Below are positions 36,521 to 49,875 of a stretch of DNA of 64,000 bases, piece after piece. Under the pieces are notes generated by a model, which was not told the DNA's origin, did not search any database, and worked only from the letters and a program-made list of their open reading frames with translations. This DNA is from Phlyctochytrium arcticum (lineage: Eukaryota; Chytridiomycota; Chytridiomycetes; Chytridiales; Chytridiaceae). The translations under genes and the position numbers were made by a program. The DNA lies in contig JAHLKI010000006.1 of the NCBI GenBank assembly GCA_025602905.1, positions 434,001-498,000 on the forward strand, read 5' to 3'. How positions within the stretch are numbered: the stretch's first letter is position 1; each line of letters begins with the position of its first letter.

Positions 36521-37313
36521 TCTTTTCTACTGCCGCTGTTCTCTGTTGGCGCAAAAGCACCATGTCTGTTTGTACAGGAATACAGTAGATATAAAAAAAG
36601 TGATGTGACACAAGTAACGCATAAAGCCAAGAAGTGAAAGCGGAAGGACTGTCGATCTACCGGACCAAGGCCCCTAGATTAGGCTAGAGAAGCTGTGTGT
36701 GGGAAGAATCCATAAATGGCGGAGATGAAGAACATCCAGCGGAGCGGAAGAAGTCGGTAACAACATGTGAGAGAAGGGTTAGCAAAGACAGAGCGGGGCA
36801 TGCACGTAAAGAAGTGGAAAAAAAAAGACCAGAATGGACATATTACTAGTAGAATCCGCCGCGGGAGTGAAGATGTAATTGAGGGCAAAAAACTGCTAGA
36901 GTGGAAGAGCGTTCAGCGGAGGTGGTAAAAGGGGTGGTGAGTAGCGGAGAATAACAGGACAGGTGGACAACAGAAAATAAGAGCGAAAGTGGGGGAAAAC
37001 CGTGAATTGAATTAAGAATAGAAGAACAAATCATTAAAGAAGTAGATAGGAAAGAGAAAAAGAAGTACGGAGAAGCGGTGAAGAACAAATTTAAAATTGG
37101 GGTGGGGGTGGGGGAGCATGCATTGATTGTGAATGTGGATGATCGCGAGCATGGAGTCTCTCCACTGAACCCTACGAACACGACAACGTCCTGCATCAAC
37201 TTGGCAACTCCGGGCAAAAATGCGTCGATGTTGTCGTCAAATACCGATCTCGGGAGCCGTGGGAGATGATTCGGGAGATGGTAACGGAAGGCCCAGGTAC
37301 AACAACAAATTGG
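36521..37313. other. Purine-rich spacer
   Basis: Plus-strand A/G-rich DNA directly after the pyrimidine-rich repeat, so the strand skew flips near 36590. The open frames reflect composition. No gene is supported. Confidence 0.45.
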
Positions 37314-39141
37314 CTACGACGTCCGTGTCTTCTTGGAAACCGGAGTGAACGCCGCGCCAGACGGGCGAGATGCTAAAGGCGGTTGTGAGAGACGAGGTAA
37401 ATTTGTCAGAACCTCGGATCTTGGGTAGCCTCTATCCAATGAGAGCAAATCCTTCAAATAAATGGCGTCTTTCACGACCACTTCGTTCAGGAACTCCGCA
37501 AATCGCAGCAAGTCAAACATTCCGTCCGGCGACCTGCCAATGGTGAATGATTGTTGCTGCCGCGCAACAATCCAAAGCAGGCCATCAATTTTGCGTACAG
37601 CCATAGAATAGACAACAAGGCCCGAATGTCCGACAAGATCGTAATGAAACCGCACGCGTTGAAGTTCCGTATCTTTGACATGGGTGGTAGACAGCAATGC
37701 AAGGCATTGTTGTGCGATCTCACCGGGAGTTTTAATGTGGTCTTTGTGAACTCGGTAAGAGCACTTGTCTTTCTGAACCTTAATAATGAAAGTGCCTAAG
37801 TGAAAGGCGTCGGTTTTTACACAAATTGTAATGTCCGATTTCGTGACTTTTTCGTTGTTGCCTGGTGTCGCCTCAAACATATGCGGAAATTCGAGACGCA
37901 CGTCGATGCCGTTTTCTTTACGTGCAGGTAAGGCCGCACAAATGAGCGAAAACCACATTGATCGTACATCTTGTTCATAAAAGTCAAACATTCCCGCTGG
38001 CGACCGGCCAATGGTGAAGGATTGTTGCTGCCGCCCGACAATCCAAAGGAGGCCATCGATCTTACGAACGACCATTGAGTATACGATTAGACCCCAGTGT
38101 CCGACAAGACCGTAATGAAACCGTACGTGTTTCGGATCTTTGACATCGGTGGTAGACAGCAATGCAAGGCATTGTTGTGGGGTCTCGCCGGGAGTTTTAA
38201 TGTGGTCTTTGTGAACTCGGTAAGAGCACTTGTCTTTCTGAACCTCAATAATGAAAGTGCCTAAGTGAAAGGCATCGGTTTTTACACAAATGGTGATGTC
38301 CGATTTCGTCACCTTTTCGTTCTTGCCTGGTATCGCCTCGAACATATGCGGAAATTCAAGACGCACGTCGATGCCTGTTTCTTTACGTGCAAGTAATGCT
38401 GCACAAATGAGCGAAAACCACATTGATCGTACATCTTGTTCATCGTAATTGTCGCCATCCGCAGCGATGCTTGAGTTCAGATGAAGCAACGACATCGTGG
38501 CGGGAGCTGACACAAGTGCTTGTCTGTGAGCTGGCTTCCACGGCCACGACATCCGGGGGGGATTTATAACTTTCCCTTCTTTTCGAAGTGTTTCCACGGT
38601 CATGCAAAACATCCGGCTCAACACTTTGGAATGCGGAATGTACCGCGCAAAGATTTACGGTAATAGGTTTAGGTCTTCTGCCACCATCGTCCGATCGATC
38701 CTCTCCATTGAATAGCCCAAGATAACGGTCATCCAACGTCGCTGCGTCTCTCAATAACCTCAGGACGTGTCGACCAGTTTGTTTCAGACGAACGTCCGCT
38801 TGTAAGGTATAATCTGCAGCTCGCTCAATGTATTCGGAGATGGTTGCAGATCCGCGGGCCAGCAGGCGAACGTCATCGAGCAACATTTGGTCATTACGCA
38901 AGTCCACGATTCTGTCTTCAGGCACGCTTTCAATCATCGACGATGCGCGCGGCGGCGGAAGGGTTGGCGTGACTGGGGTATCTGCATTACTAGAACTGCC
39001 AGCAGCCGAATCTATGAGCCTTCTTTTTCTTGTGGTCTCTTGGATGATCTCGGCGGCGGCGGCTTCGACCGATTCGCTTAGTACATTGTCGGCTGATACT
39101 TGGGCTTTCTGCCGGAGTGTTGTCTGCAGATTGATTGTCAT
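37314..39141 (-). CDS. Internally duplicated PD-(D/E)XK-like protein, one frame break
   Basis: The 3' part (38624-37314) encodes two nearly identical blocks of 155 codons. Each reads DVRSMWFSLICAAL, RLEFPHMFEA, SDITICVKTDAFH, GTFII(E/K)VQKDKCSYR, HKDHIKTPGE, DGLLWIV and QQQSFTIGRSP. The D-x-T-I strand followed by I-I-E-V-Q-K resembles the D...E-x-(Q/K) core of PD-(D/E)XK nucleases, the fold also seen ahead of fungal FunK1-type kinases and in Crinkler-like proteins. In block 2 the glutamate codon is Lys, so only block 1 keeps the motif. The 5' part (39141 to about 38600) is in another frame, starts MTINLQTTLRQK and looks like a helical regulatory segment. A frameshift or unseen intron near 38580-38640 is needed to join them. 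Function unknown. Nuclease fold is inference. Confidence 0.55.
37500..38429. repeat. Recent in-frame tandem duplication, 465 bp units
   Basis: The sequence CACATTGATCGTACATCTTG occurs at 37954 and 38419, exactly 465 nt (155 codons) apart. The two units are almost identical at nucleotide level throughout, so the duplication is young. Confidence 0.9.
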
Positions 39142-39411
39142 TCGACGGTCTCTTTTAGGTGGATTTGTGTAGGTACGCACGTAGTTGCGTGCAAAACAGT
39201 GTCTGGCTGTTCTTATACCTAAAATGTTTGGCAAAACTTGTAGGTGTGAAATTGGTTTGTCGGAAGAGATCATTCAGGAAGTTTAATTTGGCTTCTTTCG
39301 CTGGAATTCATTGACTTTTCGGCATCTGCAGGAGATGTGGGGAGTATCAGTACCGCTCCTACCGGTGGTTTCGGGGAATACTGTGAATGACATGGTAGAT
39401 TTCGTGTCCGA

Positions 39412-39568
39412 GGATCTCTCCCACCGCTCAGGCGATGAAGACGCAAAGGTCTACAACCGACACTGAAGAGCTCAATAGCACCCCCTTGACTCACGAGGTT
39501 TGGTGAACAAGGATCTCTCCCACCGCTCAGGCGATGAAGACTCAAAGGTGCGCACCAACACTGAACGA
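39412..39568. repeat. Tandem repeat, about 101-nt period
   Basis: GGATCTCTCCCACCGCTCAG and the following GCGATGAAGAC-CAAAGGT occur at 39412 and again at 39513, with similar downstream CACTGAA...GAGCTCAA...AGCACC blocks. Confidence 0.85.
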
Positions 39569-40012
39569 GCTCAAAAGCACCACGTTCACGAATTCGCAGC
39601 TGAACACGAAGGGGGGAGCGACGGCCCTCGACTCAACAAGAACAATTGTCGTGCCACTGCCAGATATCTCAACAGCACCGGACGACTCACAGCCTGCACA
39701 ACACCTCTTTCACCCACCTTTGTGTTCTTCGGTTGACGCTTGTATACACGTATGCGAGGGTAGCTGCAGTCGGAAACGGTGCAAGATTCTGTTGCTGATC
39801 TCTGCTGGTCGCGTCTCCGCACTCCGCATCGTAGGTCTCGTGAGTCGTGATACTCTGGCCAATCTGCCAGCCTGCCAACGGCCAACCTTCCAAGGCTTTC
39901 AGCTTTTTCCAGAGCTCTTTCAGTCCAGAGAATATTTACCAGCTAATATGTCAGAGTCAGAGTACCTTCCACTAGCCTTATTGCACGCCTGGAACGTGAT
40001 GTCGCCCTCACA
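39569..40012. other. Unassigned, possibly coding on plus strand
   Basis: A plus-strand frame to 40091 ends with ordinary-looking protein (for example SESEYLPLALLHAWNVMSP at 39952). It may be the 3' exon of an unrecognised gene. Nothing else is visible. Confidence 0.3.
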
Positions 40013-40206
40013 GGATGGCCAGCTTGTCGACTCAATGCGCACGGATAGCGGCACCCAAGGATCAGTCGCTCCTGTGGATTACAATATCTAAACCTTTCTG
40101 TTTTGTTGATGGGAAGTCTATCACAGTCCGGTATTCAGATTTGCATATGTTTTCTGTGAGATTTCGAAATACACTCTTTCTATTGTGCTGCATTGGACAG
40201 CCAAAA
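40013..40206 (+). repeat. Segmental duplication, copy A
   Basis: Pairs with 41643-41900 in the same orientation. Shared stretches are GGA(T/C)GGCCAGCTTGT(C/T)GACTCAA, TTTCTGTTT...GTTGATGGGAA, AGATTTGCA(T/G)ATGTTTTCTG and CATTCTTTCTATTGT-type sequence, ending GGAC(A/G)GCCAAA. Confidence 0.75.
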
Positions 40207-41084
40207 CTCAAAAAATTTGTGGCATCTCTTACTTATGTATAGGTATTTCTAGTTGATTTTAAGTTATCAAGTTTCCATCATTCTTTGTCCAAAAAGGCTC
40301 GACCGCTTGAAGTGCCAAACCTTCCTTCTATATCCCCAACGGCTTTTGAACTCTCTGGACCAATGAGCTCGATTCTGTCCCAAAGTTGACATCTTTATTA
40401 CATATATAAAGGGAAAATCATGCGCAACCCGGAAGGTTGTCCTCATTCTTGTGTGCTTTCATGTCTGAGTATAGAACGGAAAATGGCAGTTTTGATGTCG
40501 TTTGCATTTGTCACGAGTTCCTTCCAATACGCAACAACTTTTTCGCAATCTTTGGATTCTCGCTGGTCTTGCCGTAATGCCAAAGGTGTGAAAGGTGTTG
40601 AAAAAGAACATGTATTGTGTTATGCGACCGGGATAGCATATGTCAATCTCAATTTATTAGAACAAAAAAACAAAAAGGCCCCTTCAATGGCGTCCCCACA
40701 CTGACAAACCTCTGCACTCCCAGGACAACTCGTCACTTGCCCCTTTTCCTGCACATACCAGCACTCCCCCTCTTTCATCTCACTCAAATTTTCCATCGTC
40801 ATCGAGATTGGCCGCGTCCTTAAGCGTAAGGGTTTGGCAGGTGAGCGTCACGCACAAGAACTTGAACGTTCGGCCTCACCAGTATAAGCACAGAGCGGGA
40901 GGAGTGCTTTGTCAAGAACAAACAGAGGCATCTAGATATGGTTGGGTTTGGCCGCGAAACGCGTTGACCTTCTCAAGGTTGAGGGTGTCCTTCTTAAAAA
41001 ACAATAGAATCTCTGTAAAAGTAGTTGTCCGCGTGACGGCGAACTCGACCAGCTCGACTGGACCCGATTCCTTTTCGGAAGTCA
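40207..41084. other. Spacer without a supported gene
   Basis: Short protein-like frames occur on both strands (for example 40802-40620 minus, with Cys-rich GECWYVQEKGQVTSCPG) but none has a partner exon or a domain I recognise. Confidence 0.3.
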
Positions 41085-41535
41085 GGGAACGATTGAGAGC
41101 CTTCTGCGCTGGCAACCTTTTCTTGCCCATGACGAGGGGCACATGGTTGAGGCCGGACCAGACCGAAACGAGAAATTAAGCTTTAGGGTTAATCTGACAT
41201 CTCCATACGCGTGAAAACCGACGTGGGCACCTTCGTCATTGACGTTTAAATAAAAATGTTCCTACCGAGCTCACAAAGACCATATCGAAACACCAAGTGA
41301 AATTGCTGAACAAGGACTGGCGCTACTCTCGTCCTATTATGTGAAGTCTTTTATAGTAAGGCAGCACGCGTCTGTTCCGAAGGAGGGAATCCAGACTCTT
41401 TTGATTATATTCCAGATTGAGGGCATAGCTTGGCGCCAGCCGGAACGCGTAGGCATCGACGTGAGAATTATAACCATGCGCCACAAGCACCGGCGCACCG
41501 AGTCGAATGGGCAGTTTTGCCTGGCAAGTACATAA
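41085..41535 (+). pseudogene. Broken copy of the PD-(D/E)XK-like family
   Basis: Fragments in different frames align with the duplicated blocks at 37314-38440 but on the opposite strand. They are HMVEAGPDRNEK (against HMFEATPGNNEK), DISIRVKTDVGTFVIDV followed by a stop (against DITICVKTDAFHLGTFIIEVQ), SYRAHKDHIETPSEIAEQGLALLS (near-match to YRVHKDHIKTPGEIAQQCLALLS) and LLIIFQIEGIAWRQ (against LVVYSMAVRKIDGLLWIVARQ). At least two frameshifts and one nonsense codon are present, and the candidate catalytic Glu is Asp. Confidence 0.75.
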
Positions 41536-41642
41536 AGTAACTACATTGGCAATGCTCAGATTTGACAGTTGTGCGGGACGTCGTGCTCACACAGTCCAGT
41601 AGTCAACTCTACTCCAGCTCTACTCCTCATCAGACGGTCATA

Positions 41643-41900
41643 GGACGGCCAGCTTGTTGACTCAAAGCAACAGGATGAGGGCATTCAAGGGCATTCAGTC
41701 TGTTTGGCACTTTCCACTTGAGGCCCTGGAGGGACTATTTAGTTCCGTGGATGACAGTCCTGTAGCAACTCTGGGCGTTTCTGTTTGTTGATGGGAAATT
41801 CTGTCATAATCTGGCTACCGTACTTAGATTTGCAGATGTTTTCTGGGATTTCCAAACACGGTGCACATTCTTTCTATTGTCATCCATCGGACGGCCAAAC
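41643..41900 (+). repeat. Segmental duplication, copy B (diverged)
   Basis: Diverged partner of 40013-40206, lying just after the broken PD-(D/E)XK-like copy. It carries small insertions, including GGCATTCAAGGGCATTCAG. Confidence 0.75.
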
Positions 41901-42128
41901 TGTTAAGCCAATTGACCGCACCGTTTGTTTGTGCCGCATCCGTAAATACGACGGTCAAAAACCTAAATCTGGCTGTGATAGCAGTCATTTTTGCCAGAAC
42001 CATTGATTTTTGACGGTTTATGAATTGAACTATGTATGATAACAGTAAAAAATATTATAAGGCGATGGGGTACGGTGCGTTCCCTCCTGCCACCAACTCC
42101 ACCTTCAACCAAACACCATTATAACAAC

Positions 42129-42419
42129 ATGTCTGATTACTCCACTACATCTTGCCCAGCATCCCCCAAATTCAGGCCACGATCATCTGCAGAATCCTTG
42201 CACATTCAAAAAATGGTAAAGCTACTTACTCGTTGCTTCTTCTCTGGTTGTGATTCTGATGCTAACCCAAACCTTTAGAAAGCATATGCGCTTGCTGGAA
42301 AATCCCTTAGTCAAGATTCTATTTTTCATCTGAGTCGCACTGGGCAGCAACCTAAATCTTCCAACTCTTTGCCCATTCTGTTTCGTGCGAAAGAACAATC
42401 TTCTCTTCCGCTTTCATGA
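42129..42419 (+). CDS. Small two-exon gene, 75 residues, unrecognised
   Basis: Exon 1 (42129-42215) starts MSDYSTTSCPASPKFRPRSS. The intron has GTAAAG, GCTAAC and CTTTAG. Exon 2 (42279-42419) reads KAYALAGKSLSQDSIFHLSR and ends at TGA. The protein is Ser-rich with SP sites and a small amphipathic helix. Good splice signals and a frame kept across them argue for a real gene. No family is recognised. Confidence 0.45.
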
Positions 42420-42610
42420 AGTAACTCGTATCCCTGGCTATACTTTAGAAACATCATAGATTCATAGCGCGACATAAACTAGAAATTAGAGGTACATCTG
42501 GTCTGAATCATCTGAGAATAATGGAGAGTAGTTCAATCAAAAAACGAGGCACATCCAAGGAAAATCAAATCAGATGTTGGATGTCAACTGAAAACAAAAA
42601 AACAAAAGAA

Positions 42611-42683
42611 AGCCCGATGCGGGGGTCGAACCCGCAACCTTGAGGTTAAGAGCCTCACGCTCTACCGATTGAGCTAACCGGGC
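42611..42683 (-). tRNA. tRNA-Lys (anticodon CUU), no intron
   Basis: The minus strand folds into a complete cloverleaf. The acceptor stem is GCCCGGT/ATCGGGC, the D arm GCTC...GAGC, the anticodon stem TGAGG/CCTCA with loop CTCTTAA (anticodon CTT), and the T arm GCGGG-TTCGACC-CCCGC. CCA is not encoded, as usual in nuclear genes. Confidence 0.97.
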
Positions 42684-42874
42684 TATGAGATTGCATTCTC
42701 AAACCAGCTACATGACTCTGCTCAAGATCCAATATTCGGTACCATTTTCAGGTTCACTCTCACACTTGTGTGGGAACTTTTTGATCACCATCTTATACGT
42801 GAATACTAGCCTAATATCGTATACATTCATGTACAGCTACATCTAAAAGAACTCGCAATGGCTGGGTTTTAAGG

Positions 42875-43490
42875 TTATTCGTGATATCGCATCCAGTGCC
42901 TCAGATCATTTGGCAAATGTTCCCACGCCAGCTGCCGCATCAACATCCCAGATTTAGCCGCCTCTAGAGCGGGCCGGGATGGCTTGGTCATTGCGCATCG
43001 GCAATTGACATGATCAGCGAAGGTTTGGATACTTGAGTAAATATGCGAGGGATGTGTTTGTAAGGGATTGTCAAATGTCAATGGTAAAGGAGGGTAGGAA
43101 AATCCGGAGCCGCTGCAGCTTGTGTAGATGGCAGACGGCGAGGGACGGATGTAATTACGATAATCGGCTTTTGCGCTGGTAAGAACTGGAGGTGGAATGT
43201 ACTACGAATGTAAAAAAAACTATTCAGATTATGAAGCGTAAATTTAACCAGCACTTGATGCTACTTACCCTGCAGATCCCAAAAGATTTTTGCTTGTTGG
43301 CTTTGCAACTTGTAGAAATTAATCTTTCTTCTAATCGGCACATGCGGCAAATAGATTGTCTATTGGATTTTTCAGGTATAGCCGTACCATGGCTACATGT
43401 GGTGGTTGAAGAGGTATCATGGGGGTTTGGACGTTTACGACCCAGGATGGGCTGAATAGGGTACAGAGGCGTAAGGGGGATGGCGGGCAT
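42875..43490 (-). CDS. Two-exon gene, about 182 residues, unrecognised
   Basis: Exon 1 (43490-43269) starts MPAIPLTPLYPIQPILG, with a Cys/His stretch ICRMCRLEERLISTSC that could bind metal. A strong donor (AGG|GTAAGT) and a TTCGTAG acceptor lead to exon 2 (43201-42875), which reads YIPPPVLTSAKADYRNYI and ends LPNDLRHWMRYHE. Frame is kept across the junction. It lies next to tRNA-Lys. No family is recognised. Confidence 0.5.
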
Positions 43491-45014
43491 GAATGTAGTT
43501 TCGCTTTTGATTATCTCTGCTCTGAGCAAGGCGGAATTCGAAATTTAGCTCAGGCCATCAGGGTTTACCTGGCATTTTCGGAGAATTTTGAATGTTTCCT
43601 GGAATAAAGCATTTGTTTATTTGGGATTTATGTCCAGATCTTACTATGTTTCCTCAGAATAAGGTAGAAAGGAATGGATGCTGCCACACCCAAACTCACG
43701 GACTTGCTTCGTCACAATAAAGACAGAAGGAATGTGTGATGGATTTGCACAACATCATGTAGGCTATGCAGAAGGGAGACTGTAGACCAGTGACGAGTTC
43801 AGATTGTCACCAAAATGCAGCAGCCACGATAGAAATCCCTCCGAAAATCCCATGGCCGAATCCAGCTACCGCTGCTTCAAACGACTTGGATCCTAGACAC
43901 GATACCTGCGCAACTTTCATTGAATATTTTCCATAAAGTACTATTCGTAAAAGTTTGAATACCTGCACTCTTTACTATTCTGTGCTGACAAACATGTAAT
44001 TTGAGTGTGGGTTTCAGGTACACACTCTGAGTAAAGTCTGTAGCAAAGTTCGATGGTACAAAATGCGCCGTGTAGAACAACCCCCGACAACCCCTCTGGC
44101 CGCTTTTCGTTTTCTGAGCCTGGCTCAGCGTAGAATACTGGGTCGTATACACTACGAAGTAATTGTCGTGTAAAAACGGTCCAGACCAAGAACATGACGG
44201 ATAGAACACTGAACAATAGCTCGATTTTTTCTCAAATTCCACAAGTAACTTTGGCGTGGAAATACTTTACCAAGGTTTGTGGAATTAATTAATCTTGGGG
44301 GAGGAAAAGACCGGGAAAAGACTACCTGAATGTCACGTGTGCGGCCTCAACAGCGGAGCTTTTGACACTGAGTTTCAGAATCCGCTTTCGCCAAGACTCG
44401 CTATTGGTGCATTACTTTGCGTATTACTCGAGTTTAGTGCTGGGAACCTGGAACAAACTTGCAAGTAGTGGTCACTTTCATCCGATATTAAGGGGCTTTG
44501 CGCAAATTGTAGTTCTACGAGCCGGCTCCGTCTCCAACGACCTACACGACAATAGTGGAAATCCTTGTTACGGAGATATCGCGGATTGCCAACGACGACG
44601 ACGACGGTTGCTGACCAACTTGTGTCTTACTTCGTGATATATATCTCTGCCTTTGTGTACGGTATCCCGCTGCCAGCCCGCTCTCACGGTAGATACGGTC
44701 CCCCAGCGGCTGTGGTCACTCCGTCACAGCTGCTTTCACGACGCTTCCAAACCCGCTTTCGGCGGACAGCAAATGCCTTCGTAGAACTGCATTGATATTA
44801 TATTCGATCGGCACTGGTACATACGAGTTTACAAAGGTAGACAGTCGCCACTTTCCCCGGATTCCGCGGACGAATTGGTTTGGCGCCATTACCCAGGTAA
44901 GAATGCGCTCCTCCTGGCAGTGTAGGCTACAACGTAACTAAATACCAAGTTCTTGCAGGCTCGGCACCACTACATTAGAAATTGCTATCAGACAGTTACC
45001 TAACGTTGAGCAAC
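43491..45014. other. Intergenic region
   Basis: Several short frames on both strands lack starts, partners or motifs. The last 200 nt upstream of 45015 should be the RhoGAP promoter and leader. No supported gene. Confidence 0.4.
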
Positions 45015-48195
<3,181 letters not shown>

Positions 48196-48651
48196 AGCTT
48201 TGGGTTCTGAATGCAACTTTTTTATGATACTTTTTCTATTTTGGGCGCGCCAGAGTATTTTTCTTGGGTCTATTTCCATCAAGGCTTGTATTTTGGCCTT
48301 TCCACGTTTCGCTGTTGCACATCATGGTTTTTGCACGTAGTTTTGCATCGTACAATTTAATAAATGAAATGATTTGCCATCTTAATACAATTTCCTTATT
48401 CCTGATGTTTCCAATGTATTCTGGCAAAAAATCTGGCTCACGACCGCTACTCGAGTATGAAGAAGATTCTGTTTGTACGAGACCAAAACAATCCGTTAGG
48501 GAGTACAGAGAATGTACACACACATCCAGAAAGGAAGCGCAAAGACTTGCCTGGATTGAAATACCCCAGTGAAATGCGTCCAGCTTCCCCCTCCCTATCC
48601 GGATAACTTCCGAGGACACGTAAAGATGTCTGATGACGGAGCGAGTTTTGA
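48196..48651. other. 3' flank of the RhoGAP gene
   Basis: AT-rich DNA with AATAAA-like words (TTAATAAATGAAAT at 48357) after the RhoGAP stop. Minus-strand frames here lie beyond a stop at 48652 and are not supported. Confidence 0.4.
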
Positions 48652-49312
48652 GGTCAACTTCCTATGTATATTTCGTTAGCTATTTGTACAAACTCCATAA
48701 GGAACATACCACGTTTCTGGTCTGTGCAAAAGACGCATTGAGCTCCCCTGGCACTTTTGCATTCTTGGATTGATGTCTCACAGCATTCACATTTCGCAGC
48801 GCCTTCCTGACTCCCAATCCTCAACAACAACATCAAAACCCACTGGGGATTTATTGCATATATTAGATGTCTCCTTCATGGCCAAAGTTGCCAAGGACTG
48901 TTGTTCATGCTAGCCCCCCCCAACGATATCTGGCTTTGCTCTTGCTCTGGCCTGACTTAATGCTTCCAAGGTCGGTAATCGCGTTAGGCCATGGATAAAG
49001 TCCTCTGTGTTATGAGACCATATCTTTCTAGAGCCAAGAGTAAAGCAGGTAACAAACCCCGTAGATCTTGACCCAACAAACCTCGAGGTGCCTACTTGAC
49101 GTCGCCCGATTTCCGTTTCAAGGGAATCGTGGGTGTCTATTATTGCGGGATTCTTGTCCTGAGATGTGTGATTTGTGCCAATTGGAGTTGCGTGCGTGGG
49201 AAGTGAAAGGCGGCTGGATCCGGCTTTCCAGCCAGGATACACTCCAAGGGCGAAAAGCACCAAGGGCGAAAAGGCCAGAGATCGTCATTTTGCCAGCGCC
49301 AAAGCAGACCAC
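48652..49312 (-). CDS. Possible zinc-finger protein, exons uncertain
   Basis: A C-terminal segment reads KCECCETSIQECKS...QCVFC, a four-cysteine finger resembling the DksA/TraR type, followed by an intron-like GTATGT...ATAG and a stop at 48652. Upstream, 49263-48910 encodes ordinary protein (SLETEIGRRQVGTSRFVGSR, LPTLEALSQARARAKPDI) that could join to the finger after a spliced segment. The start is unclear, and MTISGLFALG at 49290 is the best ATG. The finger class and gene structure are inference. Confidence 0.35.
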
Positions 49313-49875
49313 CAGCGTCCCATCAACTTCAATCCCGACGGTTTGCGAGCCGCCGCGGCAGCCTCTGGGTATATACCACCTTCTTTCGGCGTCTTTGGAG
49401 CATTTCCCGTCCTGCTTGCCGCCATTCGATTTTGAGCCACAGAGATCGATTCAGGTTGTCCGCAAGGGGATAGCAAGGTATGCGAGAGCAGCTTACGCAG
49501 ACGGACTATGCGCGGAATACGCCTGAAGCGAATTGAGTCTAACCGAAAGTTTAGAAGATCTTGTCAAAATTTTAGCCGTAAGACGGTGACTGAGACATTC
49601 GAGGACACGAGGAGTAATTGCTCAAAGGAACAATCGGATTCAGCTCAAGATCGGTAAGTTCTTCGACAGCATCCCTGATTTTCTTTTGCATTGTCTCGGG
49701 GTTCCAAGACGGCGGGTTATTAGCGAGTTTTGGGGCCAAGGCTGGATCGTTCCGTTGCTGCGCTCTTTGATGAAAACGCTATTTGAGCGCATTGTCAAAT
49801 GGGACGCATTTGCCGAGATTTTACCGTCGTGACAGTAACGAACTTGAATACTGAACCATTTTTGTCTTGAACAGA
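49313..49875. other. Spacer upstream of the BTB gene
   Basis: Promoter region of the BTB gene and possibly of the minus-strand zinc-finger candidate. No gene is seen. Confidence 0.4.
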
